DNA of 17,515 bases from Solirubrobacteraceae bacterium (GTDB lineage Bacteria > Actinomycetota > Thermoleophilia > Solirubrobacterales > Solirubrobacteraceae): assembly GCA_030038955.1 (NCBI GenBank), contig JASHQV010000310.1, positions 1 through 17,515 on the forward strand, read 5' to 3'. The notes under the pieces are model-generated. The model made no database searches. It saw only the letters and a program-made list of their open reading frames with translations, and was not told where the DNA came from. Below are positions 1 through 7,354 of this stretch, in pieces (positions within the stretch are counted from its first letter, which is position 1; the number at the start of each line of letters is the position of its first letter). Made by a program: the position numbers and the translations under genes.

Positions 1-20
1 ACCCGCGTCGCGCCGTCGAC

Positions 21-1214
21 TTGTGGACGAGCCGGCACGGTCACGCCGTCAGGCGCGGGACGCGCCGGCACGATCTGGTGTTCGTGACTGACATCGTCAC
101 TCCGTACACGATCGCCGTGATGCGTGAGCTCGCCGAGCTGGTCGACCTCGGCGTGGTGTTCGCCGCCGCCACCAGTGCCCGCGGCGCCGGCTGGAGCTTC
201 GGGGAGCTGCCGTTCCCGCACGTGGTCGTCGACGGCGCTGCGGTGAGACGTGCCGACCCGGACGTGACCGACTACTACTTCAACCCGCGGATCCTGCTGG
301 CGCTGCTGCGCTGGCGACCGACGGTCGTGATCGCCGCCGGCTGGTCGTTCCCAACCTGGTACGCGGCCCTGTACTGCCGCCTGACGGGTGCCGCGCTGGT
401 GATCCACAGCGATGGCACCCCGTTCACCGAGCGCAGCCTGAGCCGCACGCAGAGACTGTCGCGGCGGCTGCTGACGCCGCTCGCTGCCGCGTTCGCGGCC
501 AACAGCACGCAGGCAGCGCGCCGGTTCCTCGAGCTGGGCGCGCCGCCGCAGGCGCTGCACTCGGTACCGCACTCGACCGAGCTGGCGCCGTTCTGGGAGT
601 CGGCCGAGCGACGCACGGATCCAGGCGGCGAGCGCTTGCGCGTGCTGATGGCCGGCCGGCTCGTCGCCCGCAAGGGCTTTCACGAGGCGCTGGCAGCGTT
701 CGCCCAGGCGCAGGCGATGCAGCCCGGCATCAGCCTGAAGATCGCCGGCAGCGGTCCCGAGGAGCGCCGGCTGCGCCAGCAGGCGGACAGGCTCGGCGCC
801 TCCGCGGTCGAGTTCGTCGGGTTCGTCGAGCAGCCGCAGCTGGCGGCGTTGTGCGCCGGTGCCGACGCGTTCGTGCTCCCCAGCCTCCAGGACGAGTTCG
901 GGTTCGTGCTGCTCGAGGCGCAGGCGGCCGGACTCGCGTGCATCGCCTCGCCGTTCGCCGGTGCGACCGAGGACCTCGTCGTCGATCGTCGCACCGGCCT
1001 GATCGTCGATCCCCACGACCACGTCCGGCTGGCCGCTGCGCTCGCGCTGCTGGCCAGGGAGCCGGGGCTGCGCCGTTCGCTCGGCCAGGCGGCGCACGAG
1101 GCGTCGCTGAAGCGCTCGCCCGCTCACACCGCCGCCGCCTACCTGGCCGCCGCGCGGGCCGCCGGACGCTCCCGGACGGGGGCGAGGCGGCTGCCCTCAC
1201 CGGCGATCCAGTAG
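21..1214 (+). CDS. Family 4 (GT4) glycosyltransferase, 5' end uncertain
   Basis: Predicted cytoplasmic, GT-B fold glycosyltransferase that moves a sugar from a nucleotide-sugar donor onto a glycan or lipid acceptor. Residues 19-30 (LVFVTDIVTPYT) look like the first beta strand and acceptor loop. The C-terminal half (about 205-370) is a typical Glycos_transf_1 domain: AGRLVARKGF (211-220), IAGSGPE (241-247) and DEFGFVLLEAQAAG (291-304). The last is the EX7E motif with Asp291 in place of the first Glu and Glu299 as the second. The listed start is a TTG without a clear ribosome binding site, and the frame stays open to the window edge. The true start may be upstream, or one of the GTG codons near 78. 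Its 3' end overlaps the convergent asparagine synthetase gene by 76 bp. The neighbouring wecB and asnB genes suggest cell-surface polysaccharide synthesis. Donor and acceptor cannot be told from sequence. Confidence 0.88.
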   Translation: MWTSRHGHAVRRGTRRHDLVFVTDIVTPYTIAVMRELAELVDLGVVFAAATSARGAGWSFGELPFPHVVVDGAAVRRADPDVTDYYFNPRILLALLRWRPTVVIAAGWSFPTWYAALYCRLTGAALVIHSDGTPFTERSLSRTQRLSRRLLTPLAAAFAANSTQAARRFLELGAPPQALHSVPHSTELAPFWESAERRTDPGGERLRVLMAGRLVARKGFHEALAAFAQAQAMQPGISLKIAGSGPEERRLRQQADRLGASAVEFVGFVEQPQLAALCAGADAFVLPSLQDEFGFVLLEAQAAGLACIASPFAGATEDLVVDRRTGLIVDPHDHVRLAAALALLAREPGLRRSLGQAAHEASLKRSPAHTAAAYLAAARAAGRSRTGARRLPSPAIQ

Positions 1215-3139
1215 TCGTACCAGCGGCTGATGTTGTACAGGTTCCACAGCTGATAGCTCCAGTCCGCGCGCCCGGAGAGGTGCTCGGCGAACAGGCGATC
1301 GCTCACCCGGTAGTCGATCAGGCCGCGCTCGCGCAGCGCCGATCCGCTCACGGCGGCGCGAGCCTCGGCGCCGAACGAGGTTCGCAGCCATTCGACCATC
1401 GGCGTGCCGAACCCCTGCTTGCGCCGCGTCGTCACCTCGGGTGGCAGCAGCCCGCGGACCGCCCGCTTGAGCGCGACCTTGCCTTCGCCGTGCCGGTACT
1501 TCAGGCGTGGCGGCAGCGCCAGCACGAACTCCACGAGCCGGTGGTCGAGAAACGGCTCTCGTCCTTCGACCGAGCACAGCATCGTCACCCGGTCCATCCG
1601 CATCAGCAGCAGCTCCGACAGGCGCTGCTTCAGCTCCAGGTACGACATCCGCTGGAACAGGTCGGGGCGCAGCTCGCGCGCCTCGGCGTCGTGCCGGCGT
1701 GCGGCGACCGCGTCCCCGGCTTCCCGCCAGTGACGCGCGGCGACCGCATGGGAGCTTGCGAAACGTGCGCCGCCGGGCACGAGCTCGTCCTTCAGCGGAC
1801 CGCGGAAGCACAGCCCTCCGCCGTGATATGGAAGCTCGTCGGCGGCGGCGTCGCGGAGTGCGTCGGCGTGGCGCGTGAACCGGCCGAGCCGGTAGCAGCA
1901 GGCGGTCGCGAGCTCCGCTGTGAGACGCTGCGCCGCGCGCGGCAACAGGCGCTGAAACGGGACGATGACATGGCGGTGCTGGGCGTAGCCGCGGTAGCCG
2001 TGGAAGATCTCGTCGGCTCCCTCGCCAACGTCGATCACGATCGTGCCGGTCTCGCGCGCCAGCGCGGTCACGAAGTACTGCGGGATCCCCGTCCAGTCCG
2101 CGAGCGGCTCGTCCTGGTAGGCGGGCAGCAGCGGCAGGAAGTCGCTCAGGTCGGACAGGTCGATCTTCACCTCGTGGTGGTCGGTGCCGCACCAGCGGGC
2201 GACCGCACGGGCGTAGCCGAGCTCGTCGTAGGCGCGGTGCTCCCGGGGCGCGATCGCGAACGTGCGCACGGGCTCGGGGCTCACCTCGGCCATCAGCGCC
2301 ACGTTCGTCGAGGAGTCGACGCCGCCCGACAGGAACACGCCGCAGGGGACGTCGGCCATCATCCGCTTGCGGACCGAGTCGCGCAGCAGCTCCAGCACGT
2401 GCTCCTGCGCCTCCTCGGCGGACATCGAGCGGCTCTCGATGGCGGCCTCGGCCGACAGCGGCGACCAGTAGCGCTGGCGCTCGAACGAGCCGTCGGCGCG
2501 CACGATCATCCGCTCCGCCGGAGCCAGCTTGCCGACACCTGAGTACATCGTCGCCGGAGCCGGGACGAACGCGAACGTCAGGTAGTGGAAGAACGACTGC
2601 TCGTCCAGCTCGGCGCCGATCGCTGGATGCTCGAGCAGTGCTCGCACCTCCGAGGCGAACGCAAAGCCGCCCGCCCGACGGGCGTAGTAGAGCGGCTTGA
2701 CCCCGAGCCGGTCCCGCGCCATGAACAGCTCCCGGCGGCGGCCGTCCCAGATCGCAAATGCGAACATCCCCTCCAGCCGCTCTACGCACGCCGGCCCGAG
2801 CTGCTCGTACAGGTGCAGCACCGTCTCTGTGTCGGTGCGCGAGCGGTAGACGTGGCCGGCAGCCTCGAGCTCGCGGCGCAGCGCCAGGTGGTTGTAGGTC
2901 TCGCCGTTGTAGGTGATCCACAGCTCGCCGGTTTCGTTGCACATCGGCTGACGTCCCGCCCGTGACAGGTCGACGATCGCCAGTCGTCGGTGCCCGAGCG
3001 CGAGACGCTCGCCGGGCTCCAGGTGCACGCCGGCATCATCGGGCCCGCGGTGGATCATCGTGTCCCGCATCCTCACCACCACCTGCTCGGAGGCGGACCA
3101 GGAGTCGGAGAATCCCCAGGTGCCGCAGATGCCGCACAT
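1139..3139 (-). CDS. asnB: Asparagine synthetase (glutamine-hydrolysing), class B amidotransferase
   Basis: Makes an amide from a carboxylate (classically Asp to Asn) using glutamine and ATP. The ATG at 3139 is chosen because it gives MCGICG, placing the catalytic Cys at position 2, as the N-terminal nucleophile glutaminase requires. An upstream in-frame ATG (3208) would bury it. Seen: HRGPDD (about 30-35), NGETYN (78-83; the Ile of the usual NGEIYN is Thr), RDRLGVKPLYY (142-152) and the PP-loop ATP motif SGGVDSS (271-277). Then comes a synthetase domain with GEGADEIFHGY and an Arg-rich, alanine-rich tail. At 666 aa it fits the longer actinobacterial and exopolysaccharide-associated members. 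It starts one base after the wecB stop (TGA-G-ATG), so translation is probably coupled. No good ribosome binding site precedes it, which also points to coupling. In this context it may amidate a sugar or peptide in surface glycan synthesis rather than serve general Asn supply; this is inference. Confidence 0.93.
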   Translation of the reverse strand: MCGICGTWGFSDSWSASEQVVVRMRDTMIHRGPDDAGVHLEPGERLALGHRRLAIVDLSRAGRQPMCNETGELWITYNGETYNHLALRRELEAAGHVYRSRTDTETVLHLYEQLGPACVERLEGMFAFAIWDGRRRELFMARDRLGVKPLYYARRAGGFAFASEVRALLEHPAIGAELDEQSFFHYLTFAFVPAPATMYSGVGKLAPAERMIVRADGSFERQRYWSPLSAEAAIESRSMSAEEAQEHVLELLRDSVRKRMMADVPCGVFLSGGVDSSTNVALMAEVSPEPVRTFAIAPREHRAYDELGYARAVARWCGTDHHEVKIDLSDLSDFLPLLPAYQDEPLADWTGIPQYFVTALARETGTIVIDVGEGADEIFHGYRGYAQHRHVIVPFQRLLPRAAQRLTAELATACCYRLGRFTRHADALRDAAADELPYHGGGLCFRGPLKDELVPGGARFASSHAVAARHWREAGDAVAARRHDAEARELRPDLFQRMSYLELKQRLSELLLMRMDRVTMLCSVEGREPFLDHRLVEFVLALPPRLKYRHGEGKVALKRAVRGLLPPEVTTRRKQGFGTPMVEWLRTSFGAEARAAVSGSALRERGLIDYRVSDRLFAEHLSGRADWSYQLWNLYNISRWYDYWIAGEGSRLAPVRERPAARAAAR

Positions 3140-3140
3140 C

Positions 3141-4241
3141 TCAAGGAGCCGCGGCGACGGCCGCGGTCCTGGCAAGCACCGATGCGAGCCGCTGTGCCGC
3201 CCGGCCATCCCACAGCGGCGGTTCCTCGTGCGGCCGCGCCGGCGCCCGCGACAGCAGCTCTGGGATCTCGACGATGCGGACCGGCTCGCGTCCGAGCAGC
3301 GTGTTCGTCCCCAGCGTCGTCGTCACCGGTCGCTCGGTGCTGTCGCGCAGCGTGAAGCAGGGGATGCCCAGGTACGTCGTCTCCTCCTGGACCCCGCCCG
3401 AATCGGTCAGCACGCCGGCTGCCGACGCCAGCAGCGACATGAACTCGAGGTAGCCGAGCGGCTCGACGATCAGCGCTCCACGCGAGCGAAAGCTCAGTCC
3501 GAGGCCGTCCATCGCCTTGCGCGTCCGCGGGTGAACGGGGAACACGATCGGCACGAAGTCGGCCAGCACGTCGAGCCGGCCGACGGTCTCGGCAAGCTCG
3601 GGGCCGTCCACCAGCGCCGGCCGGTGTAGCGTCACCAGCAGGTAGCTGCCGGGGGTCAGGCCGAGGCGCTGCGGCATCGCGACGGACGTGATCCGCTCGC
3701 GCAGCGCCACCAGCGTGTCGATCATCGTGTTGCCGACGTAGTGGATGTGCTCCTCGGCGACCCCTTCGGCGAGCAGCTGGTCGGCGGCCTCCGGGGAGTG
3801 CGTGAAGTGCAGGTCGCTGAGCTGGTCGGTCAGCACCCGGTTGATCTCCTCGGGCATCGTCCGGTCGAACGAGCGCAGACCCGCCTCGACGTGGGCGATC
3901 GGCACGCCCAGCTTGGAGGCCGCGAGCGCCGCCGCCAGCGTCGAGTTCACATCTCCGGGAACCAGCAGCAGGTCGGGCTCCGCTTCGAGCAGGACCGGCT
4001 CGATCCGCACGAGCACGCGCGCCGTCTGCTGGGCGTGAGAGCCCGATCCGGCCGCCAGCGCGTAGTCCGGCGCCGGCATCCCGAGCTCTTCGATGAAGAT
4101 CTGTGACATCTCCACGTCGTAGTGCTGGCCGGCGTGCACCAGCAGCACCTCGAACTCGCGCTCGCGGCGGTGAAGCTCGGCGATCACCGGCGCCATCTTG
4201 ATCAGGTTCGGACGCGTGCCGACGACCGCCAGCACGCGCAC
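3141..4241 (-). CDS. wecB: UDP-N-acetylglucosamine 2-epimerase (non-hydrolysing)
   Basis: Interconverts UDP-GlcNAc and UDP-ManNAc in the cytoplasm, supplying ManNAc-type sugars for surface polysaccharides. Family signatures, numbered from the GTG at 4241 (366 aa): GTRPNLIKMAP (8-18), HVEAGLRS (117-124), MPEEINR (129-135), a TLHRP motif (about 204-208), TDSGGVQEE (279-287) and STERPVT (301-307). These include the substrate-binding His/Glu/Ser/Arg positions of the non-hydrolysing family. The start is GTG 4241 because the protein then begins VRVLAVVGTRPN. The open frame runs back to 4427, but no NTG codon lies between 4241 and the end of the upstream LuxR gene. The leader holds a 24-bp tandem repeat. 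The gene ends one base before asnB, so the two form an operon. With the glycosyltransferase opposite, they look like a fragment of a capsule or exopolysaccharide locus. Confidence 0.93.
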   Translation of the reverse strand: MRVLAVVGTRPNLIKMAPVIAELHRREREFEVLLVHAGQHYDVEMSQIFIEELGMPAPDYALAAGSGSHAQQTARVLVRIEPVLLEAEPDLLLVPGDVNSTLAAALAASKLGVPIAHVEAGLRSFDRTMPEEINRVLTDQLSDLHFTHSPEAADQLLAEGVAEEHIHYVGNTMIDTLVALRERITSVAMPQRLGLTPGSYLLVTLHRPALVDGPELAETVGRLDVLADFVPIVFPVHPRTRKAMDGLGLSFRSRGALIVEPLGYLEFMSLLASAAGVLTDSGGVQEETTYLGIPCFTLRDSTERPVTTTLGTNTLLGREPVRIVEIPELLSRAPARPHEEPPLWDGRAAQRLASVLARTAAVAAAP

Positions 4242-4262
4242 GCGATCGCTGCCTGCTTCGAT

Positions 4263-4310
4263 CCGAGGACTTGCGTCTAGGAGCCGCCGAGGATTTGCGT
4301 CTAGGAGCCG
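4263..4310. repeat. 24-bp tandem direct repeat, two copies, in the wecB leader
   Basis: Two adjacent 24-bp units, 4263-4286 and 4287-4310, differ only at their eighth base (C versus T). Each starts CCGAGGA and ends TCTAGGAGCCG on the + strand. They lie in the 89-bp gap between the LuxR stop (4331) and the wecB start (4241), so they are probably transcribed but not translated. The unit is a multiple of three and in frame with wecB (RLLDA-type residues), but no usable start codon precedes it outside the LuxR gene. Could be simple slippage or a leader or operator element. Confidence 0.85.
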
Positions 4311-4330
4311 CAGAGCACGGGACCAACGCC

Positions 4331-7060
4331 TCAGGCGGTGGCTTTCTCGCGATCGAGCGAGCCCTTGCGCCGCAGCTCTGCGCGCGAGCTGATGCCCAGC
4401 TTCGCGTACCCCCTGCTCAGATGCCACTCGACCGTCTTCTCCGTGATCACCAGCTGCTCGGCGATGTCGCGGTTGCGCGCGCCCGCACGCGCGAGCGCGA
4501 CGACGCGGCGCTCGGCCGGGGTCAGCGAGTCGGGGCCGGTGATCCGCCTGCGCCGCGGACGGCCGCCGGCAGCGATCAACGTGCGCAGCCCCAGCCGTGA
4601 GGCGCGCGTCGCGCCGATCCGCTCGGCCGTGTCGATGCCGCGCCTCAGGAACGCACGCGCCGACCGGTTCCGACCCAGTCGGTGGAGCGCTTCGCCATAG
4701 GCGATCAGCACCTTTGCGCGCTCCAGCTCGGAGGAGGCGTCACGCACCAGCTCGCTTGCGCGCTCGAGCTGCTCGAGCCCCGGCTTCGGGTCGGCGAGCT
4801 GTGCCTTGATGCGTAGGCTCAACGCGATCCCCTCGGGCTTCCCGAACGTCTCGGCCGCATCCACGCCCTCCTCCAGCAGCGCGGCTGCGCGACCGGGATT
4901 GCCCGTGTGCGCGTAGCAGAGGGCACCCAGCAGCTGCCACGGGACGATCACGGGATTGGCGATCTCCAGTGCGCGTGCGAGCTGCTCGCTCTCGTGCGTG
5001 GCGGCGAGCGCCTGCGCCAGCTCTCCGCGTGCAAGGCAGATCGTCGCCCTCGCCTGCTGAAGCAGCAGCCGCCCCAGCTCCCAGTCCCCCGCAGTCTGCA
5101 GCCCGACCGCGACCGCGCGCATCGCGTCGTCGGTGGCCTCGGTCTCGTACAGCGACACGGCGAGCAGCGCCGCGGCCACCGGCCGCAGCAGCTCGATGCC
5201 CTGCTCCGCGGAGTCGAGCAGCGGGCGGCAGGCAGCGGCGGCCTCCCGGACGTACCCGCGCCGGACCAGCGCCAGCGCTCCCGAGGCTTCGAGGTTGCGC
5301 TCAGCCAGGCGCGAGCCGGCCGCGCGAGCGCGCTCGTGGCCGGCGCGCCACGCCGCCGCCGCCGCGTCGTGCTCGCCGATCACCGCGAGCAGCGCTGACA
5401 GAGCGGCGTGGTGGTAGCCACCCACGGTCGTGTCGCCCGTGGGCTGTGCGGACAGCGCGCGCTGCAGCAGCTGCAAGGTCGGCTCATAGGGGTCGCCGGC
5501 GGCCAGGCGCCTCCACGCCGCGGCCACCAGCAGCTCGGGTTCGCGCGCGGAGCGCTTGCCGCCGGGCGCGTCGAGTAGCCGCTCCACCTCGGCCGCCGCG
5601 GCGGCCTGGCGCTCCGGGACCAGCAGCGCCGCGGCAGCACTCGACGCCTCGGCGAACGCGTGTCGGGGGTTGTTCGGCGGTGCCGCCTCGCGCGCCGAGT
5701 CGAACGCGAGCACGGCGTCGCGAGCCGAGCCTGCGGCCAGCGAGGCGATCCCCAGCTCGAGCAGCGTGCCGGCGCGGTCGGCGGCGTTCTGCACGTCCGG
5801 CACGCTCGTGGCCAGCGCGACCGCAGAGGTGGGGTGCGCCTGCAACAGGTGCACGTGCCCGAGGCGGATCCTGACGCTGGCCTTGGCCCCAAGGTCGTCG
5901 ACGTCCTCGTCGAGGGCGCGCCGCAGCAGCGTCGCTGCCGCACCGGTGTTGCCTTGCTCGACCTCGCGGTCGGCGAGCCCGGTCAGCCGCTCGACCACGC
6001 GCGGGTTGCCAGCCGGCGGCGCCATCAGCAGGTGACGAGCGCTGGCGGCGGGGTGGGCGCTTTGCTCGGCGGCCACATCGGCGGCACGCACGCACAGCTC
6101 GGAGGCGAGTGCTGGCGGCGTCTCCGCCCGCACGCAGGTGGCCGCCAGCGGGCTGCGGAAGCGCAGCGGATCGCTGGCCGCGATCAGCCCGTTGTCGAGC
6201 AGCAGGTCGGCGGCGGCGGTGGCCGCTTGTGGATCAAGTCCCGCGATCCGCGTCGCGGCCGGCAGGCTGGGCGCCTGCTCACTCCACGCCAGTGTCGCCG
6301 CCAGCGCCAGCGCGTCGGCGCCAAGCTCGTCGAGCTGTCGCGAGAAGAAGCGCCGGATCCCTCTTGGCATCAGCGGCTTGAGGATCCCGGTCGTCGATCC
6401 CGCAACCGGGTCCAGACGGTTCGCGGCGACCCAGGCGACCAGCTCGCTGAGCAGGAACGGGTTGCCGGCCGCGAGCCACACGCATTCAGCGCAGAATCGC
6501 GGCTCCGCATCTGGTCGCATCGCCCTGACCACGGCTTCCCCCTCGACGTCAGTCAGCGGTGCCAGCGTCAGCCGCCGCGTCTGCTGGAGCTCTCCGAGCT
6601 CCAGCAGGCTGCCGCTGAGCGCGCCCGGGAGCCGGTAGGGCCGGAACGCCACCGCGATCAGCGCCGCCCCGGCGTGGGCCAGGTGCGCGAGCTCGGCCAG
6701 CACGCGAGCGGAGCCGTCATCGAGGAAGTGCGCATCGTCGAGCACGAGTGCTGCCGGCCCTGAGTGGGACAGCCACCGGGCGACCTCGGCGGCAGACGGG
6801 GTGGTGCGGTCGTTGCCGAGCGCCTCGGCGATCGCGGCTCCCGGCGTGCGGCGGGAATCCGGCCGCAGGCGTGCGGAGGCGATCGCGAAGCCGCGTTGCT
6901 GGGCGCTGTGGGCGAGCTGCCTCAGCAGCGTCGTCTTGCCGAGGCCCGCCGCCGCTTCGATCAGCAGGATCCGCTGCCGCCCGGCGGCCACATCGGCGAG
7001 CACATCGTCGATGCCCGCGCCATGCGTGTCCACCCACGCGGACGACGACACAGTGCTCAT
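4331..7060 (-). CDS. Large ATP-binding LuxR-family (LAL) transcriptional regulator
   Basis: A 909-aa STAND-type regulator: an N-terminal AAA ATPase domain, long alpha-helical TPR-like repeats (about 350-830) and a C-terminal LuxR/GerE DNA-binding helix-turn-helix. Walker A is EAAAGLGKTT (35-44) and Walker B is LVLDDAH (105-111). The HTH begins SLTPAERRVV (about 845) and continues RNRDIAEQLVITEKTVEWHL, the canonical LuxR recognition-helix pattern. The ATG at 7060 (MSTVSSSAWV) is preferred because the ATPase domain begins directly after it. The frame extends upstream to 7162, but that part is low-complexity and lacks family features. LAL proteins bind ATP and usually an inducer before activating transcription. 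This one is divergent from the methanethiol oxidase gene across a 294-bp region, so that operon is a candidate target. It could equally act elsewhere, since these actinobacteria carry many paralogues. Confidence 0.92.
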   Translation of the reverse strand: MSTVSSSAWVDTHGAGIDDVLADVAAGRQRILLIEAAAGLGKTTLLRQLAHSAQQRGFAIASARLRPDSRRTPGAAIAEALGNDRTTPSAAEVARWLSHSGPAALVLDDAHFLDDGSARVLAELAHLAHAGAALIAVAFRPYRLPGALSGSLLELGELQQTRRLTLAPLTDVEGEAVVRAMRPDAEPRFCAECVWLAAGNPFLLSELVAWVAANRLDPVAGSTTGILKPLMPRGIRRFFSRQLDELGADALALAATLAWSEQAPSLPAATRIAGLDPQAATAAADLLLDNGLIAASDPLRFRSPLAATCVRAETPPALASELCVRAADVAAEQSAHPAASARHLLMAPPAGNPRVVERLTGLADREVEQGNTGAAATLLRRALDEDVDDLGAKASVRIRLGHVHLLQAHPTSAVALATSVPDVQNAADRAGTLLELGIASLAAGSARDAVLAFDSAREAAPPNNPRHAFAEASSAAAALLVPERQAAAAAEVERLLDAPGGKRSAREPELLVAAAWRRLAAGDPYEPTLQLLQRALSAQPTGDTTVGGYHHAALSALLAVIGEHDAAAAAWRAGHERARAAGSRLAERNLEASGALALVRRGYVREAAAACRPLLDSAEQGIELLRPVAAALLAVSLYETEATDDAMRAVAVGLQTAGDWELGRLLLQQARATICLARGELAQALAATHESEQLARALEIANPVIVPWQLLGALCYAHTGNPGRAAALLEEGVDAAETFGKPEGIALSLRIKAQLADPKPGLEQLERASELVRDASSELERAKVLIAYGEALHRLGRNRSARAFLRRGIDTAERIGATRASRLGLRTLIAAGGRPRRRRITGPDSLTPAERRVVALARAGARNRDIAEQLVITEKTVEWHLSRGYAKLGISSRAELRRKGSLDREKATA

Positions 7061-7354
7061 CTGAGCCTGCACCCGCAAAACTCCCCGACTTTTGGTCCAA
7101 GCGCAATCATGTCTTCGGTGGACCAGCCCGATAGCTGATGACTGCTGACGACTCACGAGCAACCGGCCGCCGGTGGTCCGGCTGGCCAGCCGCCCGATAA
7201 CTGGTCATAGTGACCCGTGCTTTGAATTTCATAACGCGAGCGCCGTTGCGGAGTTGCGGCCGTGTGAACGAAATCTGGGCAAACTTTGCTAAGTAAGTAG
7301 ACTTTCTGAACTTTACCGCAGCAGGTCAACGACAAGCGACTAAAGGAGCGGCGT
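7061..7354. promoter_or_regulatory. Divergent intergenic region between LAL regulator and SBP56 gene
   Basis: This 294-bp gap holds no gene I can support. Its half nearest the SBP56 gene (about 7218-7345) is clearly richer in A/T than the rest of the window, as expected of a promoter. On the + strand TAGACT (7298-7303) fits a -10 hexamer but no good -35 is evident. ACTTT occurs three times (7283, 7301, 7310), and AAGT-AG-ACTT (7295-7304) is a small dyad. A strong ribosome binding site AAAGGAG (7342-7348) lies six bases before the ATG at 7355. For the minus-strand regulator no convincing promoter or ribosome binding site was found. Confidence 0.5.

Noticed and set aside
851..2542. Long + strand open frame opposite asnB
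   Set aside because: It mirrors the asparagine synthetase coding strand, is Arg/Ala/Gly-rich and matches no family. Long antisense frames are expected at this G+C content.
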